Assembly: GCA_027946365.1 (NCBI GenBank)
Contig: JAPEUQ010000009.1
Location: 930,001 to 994,000, forward strand
Direction: 5' to 3'
Length of the DNA: 64,000 nt
From: Kalmusia sp. IMI 367209
Taxonomy: Eukaryota > Ascomycota > Dothideomycetes > Pleosporales > Didymosphaeriaceae
Shown here: piece after piece, positions 22,847 to 33,816 of the stretch
Layout of the letters: every line of letters begins with the position of its first letter
Numbering within the stretch: position 1 is the stretch's first letter
Notes under the pieces: model-generated
Database searches by the model: none
What the model was told of the DNA's origin: nothing
Seen by the model: only the letters and a program-made list of their open reading frames with translations
Program-made: the position numbers and the translations under genes

Positions 22847-25084
22847 ATGCAAATCCAATCCCGAAAACGTAAATTCGACCATGCCAGTGAATCCAAAGAC
22901 GAAACCTGCGCGACAGCTGCAGCGCTTGCCATCAACAAAGACCTGCTTGCTCTGCCGGATCGGAGTAACGACCTCTGCGCGCCATGTGCAGCAATAGATT
23001 TGAGCGAAGTTAAATTGCGCAGGATTAGTAACTACTCTGGAGACCACCTGGTGGATCTTGGACTCGAATCAGCTTTGAGACGATCTCGCTGCCCACTTTG
23101 TTGGCTCTGGTATCGCTCTAGCCCTCGTGCGGTAGGCGGGAGCGAAGTCCCGCTTCAATTACGAGCCTTCTCATTCAACCTAGCTTTCACGCGATTCGGC
23201 TCAAGGGACATGAACTCGCAGCTCGATACTATTATGCTTGGTGTGGTGCCAATTGCGGCTTCTGAAACTATTAGTGGGAATGGACTAGGACCAAACACGA
23301 CCTTATCTTTACGAAAAAGAGGCTTCATTTCCATAAGTGGTGTTGAGGATCAGCTTCGTACTTTTTCCGTCAGGCTTCTCCAGCCAGCTCAGTTCGACCT
23401 GTCCATTGCGCGCTACTGGTTGGACTACTGCTGCAAAAATCATGTTCATACATGCCGCAACGCTATAAAGTCAATAGTCCAATCTTTGAGGGTTATTGAC
23501 TGCGTTACGAAGTGCGTTGTAGACGCTCCAGCTGAATGTTCATATGTCGCCCTATCATACGTCTGGGGCAGCGGTTTATTACCTCACCAAGCGGCTCGCG
23601 AAAAGGACAGCAGAAGCCCTTTGAGCTTTCCTAAAACCATTGAAGACAGCATGCATGTCACAAGGCAGCTATCTTTCCGCTACCTTTGGGTCGATAGATA
23701 CTGCATTGACCAGAACGACAGGAATGACAAACATACGCAGATAGCCCAGATGGATCTGATATACTCTTCTGCTAAACTGACAATCATCGCAGCAGCTGGG
23801 GAGCATCCTGACAATGGTCTACCTGGAATCAATGGAACAGTGAGGAGTCAGCAGCAGGCCTTACGAATAAATGACGATATTCTCATTCAGACGCTACCTC
23901 ACCCTAATTGGTCACTCTTGAACACCAAATGGGCAAGTCGTGGATGGACCTACCAAGAAGGCATACTATCGCACAAACGCTTGATATTCACGGCGGACCA
24001 AGTTCTCTGGGAGTGCAACAGTATGAATTGCGCAGAGGTTCTGAATCTCCCGCTTGATCCTATGCATACGAAGAATCGCGAGAGATTCAGAGCACATGTC
24101 CCTCGAGGTTCGTTCGAGAAAAAGGTCCCTGGAAGCGAACCATACGGCATAATGCATTACGTGTCTGAATACTACGAAAGAGAGCTCTCTTATCCAATCG
24201 ATACTCTCAATGCCATGCGCGGGATTTTCCAGTCCTTCGCGAAAGGATCCCCAAAATTATGGCACATCTCCGGCGTCCCATTCTTCTCCTGGGTGCCAAA
24301 GAAGGAGTTGAACTATTCACCGCACGCCACAGAGCAATCCTTCATTCGGGGCCTCTTTTGGTATCATACTGAGCCAGGAAAAAGAAGGACTGAGTTCCCG
24401 AGCTGGTCGTGGGCAGGATGGCAGGGTGGGAGACTACACTCGCAAATATACCGCCCAGAGTGGCTTCTCAACGAACAATTCTACGGAATCGGTGTTTCAA
24501 TCGAGGATGCGGACGGCAAAGTCCATGAGTTCCCTAGCCGTGAAGATGTACCTGCATTCCTATCGTCGATGGACAATCAAGCCAGTTTCGTTCACATCGA
24601 CGCTTGGACTATCACTTGCGAAATAACAAAAGTAAACTACACGGGGCCCTCTTACACATCCAAAAAGCTCGAGTTTTCCGCGGGCTATTATGCACGGTTC
24701 TCTTTGAGCGATAAGGACATTTGCCATGCAAAGGTCCACCTCTCCTCTTCGAATATAGCCTTGATCGATGAAGACACTGAGCCCACATCCTACACTGGCA
24801 TCCTGGTTGTAGAGCATCACGAGGACAACGACTTTCGCGAATATGGCGCCGCTCATGTTCTCGTCGTTCAGGACAAAGGAGATTGGTACGAACGGGTGGG
24901 TTGCTTTCACATATACGAGGAATATTGGTCGAGACGGTCTGTCACGCGCTTGAACGCCCCGTGTTTGGAGGCCATGTTCGGAATGGACGAGGAAGGAAAG
25001 ATCGAGACACCAATTAGCTTCCGGAAGCTGTGGGGATGGTTCAAGGATATGCCGAAGATTAGACGCACGATTCGCATGGGTTAG
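22847..25084 (+). CDS. HET domain protein (heterokaryon incompatibility type)
   Basis: Intronless, 745 aa, start ATG 22847. The HET domain spans about residues 225-410: YVALSYVWGS, then PKTIEDSMHVTRQL, YLWVDRYCIDQND, QMDLIYSSAKLTIIAAAG, and after a gap WASRGWTYQEGILSHKRLIFT. These are the hallmark blocks of PF06985. A Cys-containing N-terminal region (LCAPCAAIDL ... CPLCWLWY) precedes it, as in many family members. The C-terminal half is variable. HET proteins mediate non-self recognition and programmed cell death at hyphal fusion. The frame is intact over 2.2 kb, so the gene is not visibly decayed. Its 3' end is 100 bp from that of the convergent membrane protein. Confidence 0.93.
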   Translation: MQIQSRKRKFDHASESKDETCATAAALAINKDLLALPDRSNDLCAPCAAIDLSEVKLRRISNYSGDHLVDLGLESALRRSRCPLCWLWYRSSPRAVGGSEVPLQLRAFSFNLAFTRFGSRDMNSQLDTIMLGVVPIAASETISGNGLGPNTTLSLRKRGFISISGVEDQLRTFSVRLLQPAQFDLSIARYWLDYCCKNHVHTCRNAIKSIVQSLRVIDCVTKCVVDAPAECSYVALSYVWGSGLLPHQAAREKDSRSPLSFPKTIEDSMHVTRQLSFRYLWVDRYCIDQNDRNDKHTQIAQMDLIYSSAKLTIIAAAGEHPDNGLPGINGTVRSQQQALRINDDILIQTLPHPNWSLLNTKWASRGWTYQEGILSHKRLIFTADQVLWECNSMNCAEVLNLPLDPMHTKNRERFRAHVPRGSFEKKVPGSEPYGIMHYVSEYYERELSYPIDTLNAMRGIFQSFAKGSPKLWHISGVPFFSWVPKKELNYSPHATEQSFIRGLFWYHTEPGKRRTEFPSWSWAGWQGGRLHSQIYRPEWLLNEQFYGIGVSIEDADGKVHEFPSREDVPAFLSSMDNQASFVHIDAWTITCEITKVNYTGPSYTSKKLEFSAGYYARFSLSDKDICHAKVHLSSSNIALIDEDTEPTSYTGILVVEHHEDNDFREYGAAHVLVVQDKGDWYERVGCFHIYEEYWSRRSVTRLNAPCLEAMFGMDEEGKIETPISFRKLWGWFKDMPKIRRTIRMG

Positions 25085-25184
25085 GATGGCATGAAGGTGC
25101 CGAACCTACAAAACAGCTTTGGAAAAAAGGACAATATGTGGATCGGCTGTAAATCTATCAATTACTAGATGCGCGACCAATCTC

Positions 25185-26711
25185 CTATCCCGAAATATTG
25201 CCCCTCTGACCGAGCTCTATGTCGCCCTTCTCTTCGAGCCTTGCTTTGAGCTTCTGCAGATGGTGTTCGGTTCTCTGAATCTCTATTCTTATTTCTTCTT
25301 TTGAAGCCAATGTTTCTTTCAATCCATGATAGAGTGCGGATGCGAAAAGCACTACACCGACGGATACCAGTGGCGCCCATTGGCCGACCTGGTTGATCGT
25401 CTCATTCGCTGATCCATCGTTCCTGATATACCACTCAATCCAGCAGATAAAAGCCACCACTATTAATGGGGACAGGAGAAACACAGCGACCAGGATCACC
25501 AAAGCGATAACGTCGACGAGCAACCGGAAAATAGGGACAAGATCTCGAAATTGAGGTGTTGACGCGTCATCCCTTCTTCGCCGTCCGCCGCGAATGTCGA
25601 CGGGCAAGCGACATATCGCTGACATTGTCTGCCAGCCATGTCTTGCATCTGCGGCCAACTGTTGCCAGACATGCTTCCTTTTACGCCAAAGGTGATGTGG
25701 CTCATGAATCGTTGCCCGCAGCGCATCGCTCCCGAGTCTCAGGACCGATACAAAGTACAAGAAGAATTGTGCCACTGCAAATACAATTACAGCCACATAT
25801 ATTAGTGGTGCGAACTCATCGTTGCCTCCCCTCACAGGATTGTGCAGTTTCGCAAACTTGGTCTTCCCCGTCGACACCACCGCCTTTAGCGTTTGGCTCT
25901 GCCGAATGACTTGACTGGTATTGAAGCACGGGTAAAAGCAGTTATTCGACAATTCTTGCCATATAGTCTGTGGATGGTCGAAGATATTATGGACCGTCGC
26001 ATTCCAATTTCCTTTCCAGTATGACAAGTCCCATCCGTCGCTGGCTTGTGAATCCGAATCCAGGAAACCAGCATAGCAGAATCGGTATTGTGGTGATGCT
26101 AAGTTGGTCGTCGGCCAGGATGTCAACGCGCATATCGAAGCCGCTAGCATAATGATGTTCCAGAGGAGTATCATATATCGGATAACGATACTGGAACGCA
26201 ACGTGCGAGACCATATCTGGAGTGGAAGGCCGACCAGGCAGGCTGACACTACAACAGCGGTGATGGGATCGATATCCAATTCTACGGCGTCCGGTTGGAC
26301 CTTGATGATTGTGGTATTTGTGACAATGGCCCCGATAGCGTCCACACCCTTCGTGTAATTCGAATCAGATGGGATGAATGGGACGGTGACGTTCTGCACT
26401 TTCTGCAGCGATGGAGGAGTGGCAATAATGATAAATACATTTATCGCAGCACATGCAGCGTAAGTTACAGCGGCACCTAGAAAAACATGTGAGAGCCATT
26501 TGTATCTCAACGTTGCGAACGTCAGGAACAGGAGGACGTAGTACAGATATCTCGGCGCGGGCGCATAGATATCGCTAATGGGGTAGGCACACATGATGTT
26601 CTGTGCAACAAGTGTGAAAACATCATCAGAAACAGTGACATTATAGGTCATGTTCCCCAAGTCCTCCTGGTACGAGATGGTCTCGATGGCTGCATATGTT
26701 GTCGTCGCCAT
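25185..26711 (-). CDS. multispanning membrane protein of unknown function
   Basis: Single exon, 508 aa, from ATG 26711 (the open frame begins slightly upstream at a GTG). It has about seven hydrophobic segments: roughly residues 50-72, 78-100, 145-165, 180-205, 310-335, 400-435 and 455-475. Between the fourth and fifth lies a long extracytoplasmic-type loop with several N-glycosylation sequons and paired cysteines (NNCFYPCFNTS). The C-terminus is a charged coiled coil (EIRIEIQRTEHHLQKLKARLEEK). No transporter signature is recognised. Its location next to the HET gene may be incidental. Confidence 0.8.
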   Translation of the reverse strand: MATTTYAAIETISYQEDLGNMTYNVTVSDDVFTLVAQNIMCAYPISDIYAPAPRYLYYVLLFLTFATLRYKWLSHVFLGAAVTYAACAAINVFIIIATPPSLQKVQNVTVPFIPSDSNYTKGVDAIGAIVTNTTIIKVQPDAVELDIDPITAVVVSACLVGLPLQIWSRTLRSSIVIRYMILLWNIIMLAASICALTSWPTTNLASPQYRFCYAGFLDSDSQASDGWDLSYWKGNWNATVHNIFDHPQTIWQELSNNCFYPCFNTSQVIRQSQTLKAVVSTGKTKFAKLHNPVRGGNDEFAPLIYVAVIVFAVAQFFLYFVSVLRLGSDALRATIHEPHHLWRKRKHVWQQLAADARHGWQTMSAICRLPVDIRGGRRRRDDASTPQFRDLVPIFRLLVDVIALVILVAVFLLSPLIVVAFICWIEWYIRNDGSANETINQVGQWAPLVSVGVVLFASALYHGLKETLASKEEIRIEIQRTEHHLQKLKARLEEKGDIELGQRGNISG

Positions 26712-26909
26712 GGCTCTCACCCCTTTGCCTGTGCATGTCGGGTTCAGATGGAAGAAATCTTCATAAAGTAGCAGTCAAGAGCTGAGCTGTTTCGGAGGCA
26801 TCTCCGAAAAATTCTTGACCCTAAAATTTAGTGTACCTAGATCGCGAACTGACGACACTAGCCGGCTACTACCGGGACTACGGCAACGCGATGCAACGCA
26901 GGGCTTACA

Positions 26910-28248
26910 TCAAGAAGGCCATTGCGCTCGCTTCATGGCGCGAAGACAGCAGGCAGCCGTCCAGCCGCTGGAGACCGTTTTGCGGGGCTGATGAGTCGAT
27001 CTGACAACCATGCTTCCACTGCCACTTGTGAGCTCCTCTTCCCTTTGTTCCCCCAGGCTGATATTCAAAATCGGTCCTATGTGTGCCTCGTCGCGGCCTT
27101 CGATCAATATGATGCCCTCTTCTTGTCCGCCCTTGGACTTCCAGCCCAACTTCAACTTCGTCACGAAATCTACCACCGCGTCGCGCAAAATTTCCTTCCC
27201 ACCAGCCCATACTAAGATGCTTTCAACTACCCGATCTAATCCACTCCACCACGATGGCTCAGCGAGGAATGCTTCGGCATACACGTCGTTGCTCTTAACC
27301 TCCCAAGTAACCGGGCGCTCGGTGGACGCATCCATCTCCCCTGAATACATACTCGCCCACTTGGTCAAAATGAACGCACTCAGTGTATCCGACTCCTCAT
27401 TCCTTTTATAACTTCCGAAGTCCGTTGAAAAGCTGACAAATGGGCTGTATAAAATTGCTCCTCTAAGCGGCTCCTGCAAGTTCACGGGTGGCACGCCTTC
27501 CTTCGGATGAAGGATGTGAGACAACAATGCTAGTGCAAGACCACCGCCGGCGGAGTCGCCGGCAAGCATGATGGATGACGCATTACGGCCATTAGTAACG
27601 AGGTGAGAGAGCATGGACGCTGCTTCGCGAAGTTGCGTTGGGAAGACAGCCTGTTCGGGTGCGAGACTATACGCCAGAACCAGGAACGCTATCGAGTTAC
27701 CGCCCGCACGCGTATTGATATCTTGCGCCAACAAATCGAGATACTTCAAGTGATCTGGAGACGCGGGTTGAGTGTATCCACCGCCTACTCTATATTAGCA
27801 TTCACTTCCTTCCTCCCTTCCAAAAAAACTCTTTCTATCGTCACACGTACCGTGGAAATACAAAACGACTACATCAGCGCTTTCGTCACCTATCCAGTGC
27901 GCTTTCAAACCGTTGACGTCTAGGGTCTTCGGTTGGCGTCCCGTTTGCTTGCACAGCTCGTTATACACGTCTGTGGTGGGCTTGAAGATTACCCGCGAGA
28001 CTGCAAGATTGCTGTGTCGGAGCATGGTTCTGAATGCCACGAAGAAGACATCTTCGAAGAGGGTGGCGGCGCCTTTCCAGTTGAGCAGGCGAACTGGAGC
28101 TGTGATGAAGCGGAAGGCTACTGCTGAGACTGTAGGGCGCGTTAGAATCTGGTGCATTTCACATTATACCTGTGGTGTAGGCGAACTTACGAACTCTAGT
28201 TGCAAGGACGAGCCATGTTAGGCCGCTTGGTGACGATGTGTTTGCCAT
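26910..28248 (-). CDS. alpha/beta hydrolase (HSL-type esterase)
   Basis: Three exons, 28248..28191, 28129..27851 and 27784..26910, give 403 aa. Splicing restores the oxyanion-hole motif FHGGGY across the second junction, which strongly supports the model. The nucleophile elbow is GDSAGGGLAL (about residue 210). The likely acid is in a GGKEILRDA segment, and the His is in EAHIGPIL near residue 350. The layout is that of the hormone-sensitive-lipase/arylesterase group. The N-terminal 60 residues are hydrophobic and may be membrane-associated. Substrate unknown. The first exon (MANTSSPSGLTWLVLATRV) is inferred from a GTAAGT donor; an alternative short start lies in exon 2. Confidence 0.85.
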
Positions 28249-28811
28249 CGCGAAGATTGCTGCAGTTTTTTTTATTTCGGATGCGTGGGGGAGAGTACGA
28301 AGAAATGAGGTGCATGAGGTGTTGGGTCAGAAAGCGTTGTCGGTATCCGAGGAGTGGCGCTAGGAGTAGCACGCAAGCCTCATACCACAATAGTAATACT
28401 AGCCAATAAGAGTATACGTCTATTCAGAATTTCGATGATGTGTTGAAATTTTTATTAAGCGATGCATCAGAGTGATGTGGGGAAGTGATGAAGATGCACG
28501 TTGTAAAATCGTTGTCAACAGAATTTAAAAAAGTCCAGCGAAGAGAAAAGAGTACGAAGAAACAACGTATACTGTTAATAGAGTAATACAATAAGTCAAA
28601 ATGTATTAATGCCAGGGCGGATCTTCATCGAACGATGCCAGGACGTGGTGGAAGCTACGTAGATGCGATCGCTGGAAGCACAAACACCCAACATACTGAA
28701 CGTGAATATAAAAGCCTACGCAGGGACATGAATCTTCCACACACATCTGAATATCAACCCTCAATTCAAATCTGACAGAACTCTATCTCTTCATCATGAT
28801 CGACCCCCTTC
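28249..28811. other. divergent intergenic region
   Basis: AT-rich spacer between the esterase and the Gly/Tyr-rich gene; it should hold both promoters. No other feature seen. Confidence 0.45.
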
Positions 28812-29296
28812 ATGCTGATCACAGTCATCGGTGCCGGCCTCAAGGTTCTCAACACCATCTTTCGCTTCTTGAGAAGTCGGCATAGATCCCTTCCCTACCG
28901 TACCAGAAGCCTATGTCAATGGCTTTCGGACGCGTTCAACTCGCTGATCAGTCGACGTGAGTGTTTTCCTGATACTTCTCCCTTCAAACACAATACAATG
29001 AACTAATTATATCCTTCCACGCAGCTGGTTATCGCTCTCGACGTCTGCCTTCCAATATCGGCGGGGGCCTTCGCGAACTGGCATACGAAGTATCTGATAT
29101 GGATCCAAGTTTTAGCGAGTTGGCGGCTGCTTATCAGAGCGAAAATGAGGGGTATGTCACGGATTTTGAGGGCCAGGGAGTGTATTATGATGGCGGTTAT
29201 GGAGCTGGGAGTGGTTATTATTATGACAATGGCAATGGGGGCGGGGGGTATGATGGGTACGGTGGTGACTACTACGGATACGAGGGCAGTTGGTAA
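28812..29296 (+). CDS. small protein with Gly/Tyr-rich C-terminus
   Basis: Two exons, 28812..28956 and 29025..29296, give 138 aa. The N-terminus has a short hydrophobic stretch (MLITVIGAGLKVLNTIF), then a basic region, and residues about 98-138 are a Gly/Tyr/Asp-rich low-complexity tail (repeats of YYDGG, GYYYDN, YGGDYYGYEG). Such tails are seen in adhesive, prion-like or stress-inducible small proteins; nothing more specific can be said. The intron has GTGAGT and GCAG ends. A second ATG at 28796, out of frame and overlapping, precedes the start and could lower translation. No family recognised. Confidence 0.6.
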
Positions 29297-29485
29297 GAGT
29301 ATTCAATTTCGTAATCATTCAAGACGTATGTACAGAGCGTGGTGGTGTTTTTCTTTTGGCTGATTGCTAGTAACTTGGGGATATTTTTTATCTATGTAAA
29401 AATTACGAAATGGAACTTATTAGAAATTGGATGGCAGGCGCAGTCGCTCCTATAACCTTGATTGTACATATCTTACACCAGAACC

Positions 29486-30369
29486 TCAGTCTTCGCATGG
29501 TGCAACTATGGCGTCGTGGACGCACTTTTTGAAGGCCAACTCTCTCGGATCCCGCCATTCAGTGCATGGATTGAATCTCCAAGCACCACGATGCCTCCTA
29601 CCGAATACGTGTTGAATGAGGAAAGGCACGAAGAACGGTACAGCAGGGAAATTATGTATTCCGCCTTCAAAGCTGCGGTCTGCAGTGCCGAACACGAGCG
29701 GGCCGATTCGATACTGTATTGATTTAGCAACGTCAATGAGACTTGTGATCGAGCGCCGTTTTACATTGTCTGTGTTCCTGAGTCTTTTCTCAAATTTCGA
29801 GTAAGCTTGACGTACAGGCTCACTGGTGTACTGGTCGAGAGCTCGCAGAGTTTCGATCTCGTCTTGCAGATGTTGGTGCAACGGCCCTGCAAATGCCTCC
29901 ACAAGACTTCTGAGCTGGTTGCCGTCGTAGTCTCTGGGTTGACAAGTCTCGGCGTATCTCTGAAATGCCTCAAAGCCTGGGGTGAATGCTCGGTGTTGTT
30001 CGACATTGCGTTCCATGAGTCCTTCCACTCCCGTGATGCTCTCAAGCGTCGGGAAGAAAAGCTCTTCTTCTGCATCGTGGTGATGGTGCATGCTTTCACA
30101 CCAACATTGGCAATATGTCAGGAAGTCTTGCACTGTGTTAAGGTCTTTGCGAGGTATGTGTGCCGCTTGGAGATAGATGCTGTTCAATCCTCGGATGATC
30201 CCATTATGTGCGAGCGCCATCTCTTTCGCGACATAGTATGCTGCATGATAAGACTGAAGTGATGCATTAATTATGGTACTTCATGATTGAAAAACATTGA
30301 ACGCACATCATTCGACCACGGAAGCGTCGATATAAGTGAATACGGTTGGTCTGCCCATTGAGAAGACAT
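29486..30369 (-). CDS. hemerythrin-like (HHE) domain protein
   Basis: Two exons, 30369..30307 and 30253..29486, give 276 aa. The first exon (MSSQWADQPYSLISTLPWSND) is joined by a GTGCGT...CAG intron to SYHAAYYVAKEMALAHNGIIRGLNSIYLQ. Iron-ligand-type residues are visible: His in MALAHNGIIRG, the HHHHDAEEELFFP block near residue 82, His in VEQHRAF, and HQHLQDEIETL near residue 150. These fit the HHE four-helix bundle that binds a di-iron centre. Fungal homologues are soluble and of uncertain role (oxygen, NO or iron sensing proposed). Coding is intact. Confidence 0.86.
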
Positions 30370-31095
30370 GGTGGCTCGTCTGGTAGTGTAACGTGATCCC
30401 GACGTCGCGGAATTGAAAGGCGCGAGCCGAATTTGATGAACAAATGGCCATTTCGGAGAGCGATATATATTGATGCTTCAAGTTTGCCTAATTGTTTGTT
30501 ATACACTCTACCTATAGCGCTAGAAGCGTGACTTCGTACACCTTTCCTAAAACATGCATGGTTGCCACGCTCCTACGCGGAAAATACAGAACGTAAGCAG
30601 AAAGTATACTCGCCTTTAGTCGGTTTTCAGCTAAGGCCGTCTACGCTTACCCACTTATTCACCGAAGGAGTTAAGCGCTTCGTCCATTTCTCGACCGCAA
30701 GCGGCTTTCTCAAGCTGAAAGTGTGCTGTGAAACTGCGCCGGTATTTTTCGTACGAGATACTCTTGTATGCTGACGAACAAACGCGCCCAGTTCCTTTCA
30801 GTTTACTCATCGTGCGGCGCAGGACTTCGGAGCTTCGGAGCCGACCTCACTCCCGGATCTGGGGCTCACTAAACGACTGGTCGCGGTGCAATGCTGTGCA
30901 ATGCTGTGTAACGCGGCGCAACGCGGTTTCCCGAACTCAACAAGTTCGAAGCCAAGATCGGGAACAATGAATATATAAGAGCCCTGTGTTTTCCAGCGTA
31001 AAGTCCCCGCTATACCTAACACCTCCTCTCATCACCCAACTTGAAAGCCCCGCAACCCCGCTCGCTAAGCGACTACTACTACAGCAACAACAATC
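30370..31095. promoter_or_regulatory. shared divergent promoter region with decamer repeats
   Basis: This 726 bp region separates the hemerythrin-like gene (minus) from the NmrA-like gene (plus). At 30887..30926 four 10-bp units lie head to tail: TGCAATGCTG twice, then TGTAACGCGG and CGCAACGCGG. A TATA-like ATATATAAG occurs at about 30970, upstream of the plus-strand gene. Regulatory function is inferred from position only. Confidence 0.35.
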
Positions 31096-31912
31096 ATGAA
31101 GGTCCTTCTCATCGGAGCAACCGGTAACATAGGTATTCGACTTGTTCCAGCGCTCCTTACACATGATCACACCGTTGTTGCCTACGTGCGATCCGCCAAC
31201 AAACTTGAGTCTCTTCTTCCAGAGTCTGTTTATCGCCGCATTACCGTCGTCGAGGGCAATGCCACGGACTCAGCTGCAATCAAGGCTGCCATCTTGCAAA
31301 ACAATTGCGAGGCTGTTGTCAACTCTGCCGGCGTGGCAGCCTTGGCTCCATGGGGGAAGAGCAATCTGCCTGAGATTTTTCGTGCGGTTTTGAACGGCGT
31401 GCGGGAAGCGGGATCAGAGAGGAAGAAGCCGTTGAGGACTTGGTTCTTGGGTGGGTTGGGAGTGTTATACTTTCCAGGATCACAAAAAATGCTTTCAAGC
31501 TAGTAAGTACAAGCCAATCACTACCTATCGTGTTGGTAATCTAACAGCTTGCAGTGTTCCCATCTTCCTCGCACATCGCCAGAACATTCAACTCCTACAA
31601 TCTCTGCCACCCAACACCGTCGACTGGTCCATGCTCTGCCCAAGTACGATGACTCCCGAGTCATCAGACTTTAGTGTACCTACGAAGAGTGCGCATGCGA
31701 GATTGACCGGAAACGGCCCGACTCCGCCGTTATGGCAAGATTCCTGGTTGAAGCACATCCCCTTGATCGGGAAGACGATCGTGTGCGCTATGAATGCGAG
31801 TCGCTATGACACCACGCTGGAGCAGAGCGCGGACTTCATTGCGAGTGATCTTGAGACTTACGAGAGCCGGTGGAGTGGATTGCAAGTGGGTATCATCGAT
31901 GGGTCAAAGTGA
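31096..31912 (+). CDS. NmrA-like / atypical SDR NAD(P)-binding protein
   Basis: Two exons, 31096..31502 and 31555..31912, give 254 aa. The N-terminus MKVLLIGATGNIG is a Rossmann nucleotide-binding motif of the GxxGxxG type used by extended/atypical short-chain dehydrogenases and NmrA-like regulators. A second conserved block reads AVVNSAGVAALAPWG, and later VDWSMLCPSTMTP is typical of the NAD-dependent epimerase-like group. No YxxxK active-site motif is evident, which fits the atypical class. The intron has GTAAGT and GCAG ends. Substrate and partner are unknown. Confidence 0.85.
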
Positions 31913-33816
31913 TCGCAACCTGGGGAATGGAATATTCTAGGAGTATTGAGTTGGTTTCTCCAATGCTTCTAATAACGTTTGTATTAAAAGGATTGGGCCT
32001 TTTTTCTGGTCATTTTTTATGTGGGCTCATTTGAATATCCATGAAGTATTCATTTTACTTAAAGACATGATAATCCCGCAGTGCTCGCATGTGTCTCTTG
32101 TCCATCTTTTGGTGTGATAGCTTGATTGTCTTTAAAATCCATAAGTCGCACTGTTTCGTGCCTTTGCATTTCGTAGAGCAGTGCTAAATTCCTGGACCGA
32201 AGAGCATGGGAATCACATATCGTACAACAAAGTCAAGCATGTTCTCTAAGACCATGTTGACTGCCGTGCCGATCTATTTGACCGTACTACAAATGAGCGA
32301 TCTTGATGCATCGTAAAGACTGGTTTCATTCTAAACAATTGATCCACAACCCTTTGTAAAGACTGTACGTAGTCGGTCCTCATGCGCAGTAGACGACTGA
32401 CCAACGATGCTTTGTGAGTGTCCATGTGCTATTTCAGGATGCTTGACGCTACTATTATCCCCTAAAAGGACTGTGGATCCGTCAGACTCCATCGAAGGCA
32501 TTTGCGAATCCATGAGCGGTGAAGTATTTCTTCTTCGGGATGGTGTATATGTTTCTTCTTCTGATGATAGGTCGATGGTACTCCCGCCATCACTGCTATT
32601 CCCTAGAAAGGAGATTTCGCTTGCCTCTGCAACTGTTTCAGGGTCACTAATCGCTGACGTTGTCGCTAGCACGATACTTGTGCGTTTTTGGAGTAATATA
32701 TCAAATTCGAATGCATATATATATGAACGCGTGTCGTCGCCGCTATTCGTTTGTTAGTGAAGTCAGCAGATGACTGAGTGATTGTTGACAAGGGCAACCA
32801 CAACAGCATATGACCATAGGGAAGCATCCTACAGACTTTGCGAGTGGTATTCTTTCTTCGGGTGCGTTTCGACCATCACGGAGTGCTGATGTTCTCGCGT
32901 ATACTTTTCTTTGGATCGAACGACTCTAGACACCGACGAGCATTAGCGTAAATGGAGAAGAGCGCTTATGGCAAGGTTCATAAATTCCAAAGTATCGGAA
33001 AAGCGGCAGCTAGTACTTGTCAGACCGTTGACAGCTAGCCCGACGTAGCTGCACTTTTCGTGAATGTCTAGCTAAAAATTCAGGCGCCAGGTCATGAGTA
33101 CGAGCCCCTTTCATGAACAATCAAAAGGAGAGGCTGCTTAATGATTGTGTGACGGGATTCTAGAACACACGGCCATGATCGCATTCACATAGGGCATGTT
33201 TAATGAAAAATGCAAGTCTAAAACTTTGCCATCTTTCCCGAAGAAGATTTCAGATCTGAAGTCGAATACACTAGGCTCTCGCATGATGCTTATCTGCTCC
33301 AGCACGACGGAAGCATCCAGACTTCATTTCTGCCCAGCCGTCCCAGTGTTTGAAACCAAATGAGCAGGGTCCGCGTCAGGTTTCGAAACGTTGTTGAACG
33401 CGGGAACTAAGCGCCTCGCTTCGTTAAAGTCGGACACGCTACGTACCTCCACGAATGACAACCCCGGTTCAATCTGTGGCACGGATGCGAGGAGAGCAAT
33501 AGTTACCGAATTTTTATGCACAAATCCACAGACACAGAACTGGACCGGTAGACGCTCTCGAGAGGGATAAGCAGGAAGAGGAGGCGAAACATTGCCAAGC
33601 TGGAAGCAGGAACATGGAATTCTGTAGAGGATTAGTGTTTATGTGGTGGAGATGGGTCCGCGGCGAGTGCACGATAGGTGAGATGCATAAAAGGCAGAGC
33701 GGCTGTCACGTTTTGCTGTCCTCCAGCCTTCAGCTCTACAGCGCATCCGTTCCGTTCGTTTTCCACCTCACGTTCTTTTCTTCACTCGCTATTACATTCA
33801 TTCGTTAGTGCACAGG
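31913..33816. other. gene-poor region of 1.9 kb
   Basis: AT-richer than its flanks. A minus-strand Ser/Thr-rich open frame (32331..32672) begins at a GTG and lacks a supported start or splice partner, so it is not called. The last 150 bp before 33817 are C/T-rich, as in promoters of secreted-protein genes. Confidence 0.45.

Noticed and set aside
32331..32672. Ser/Thr-rich minus-strand open frame
   Set aside because: Starts at GTG, no ATG or intron support, and no homologous motif visible.
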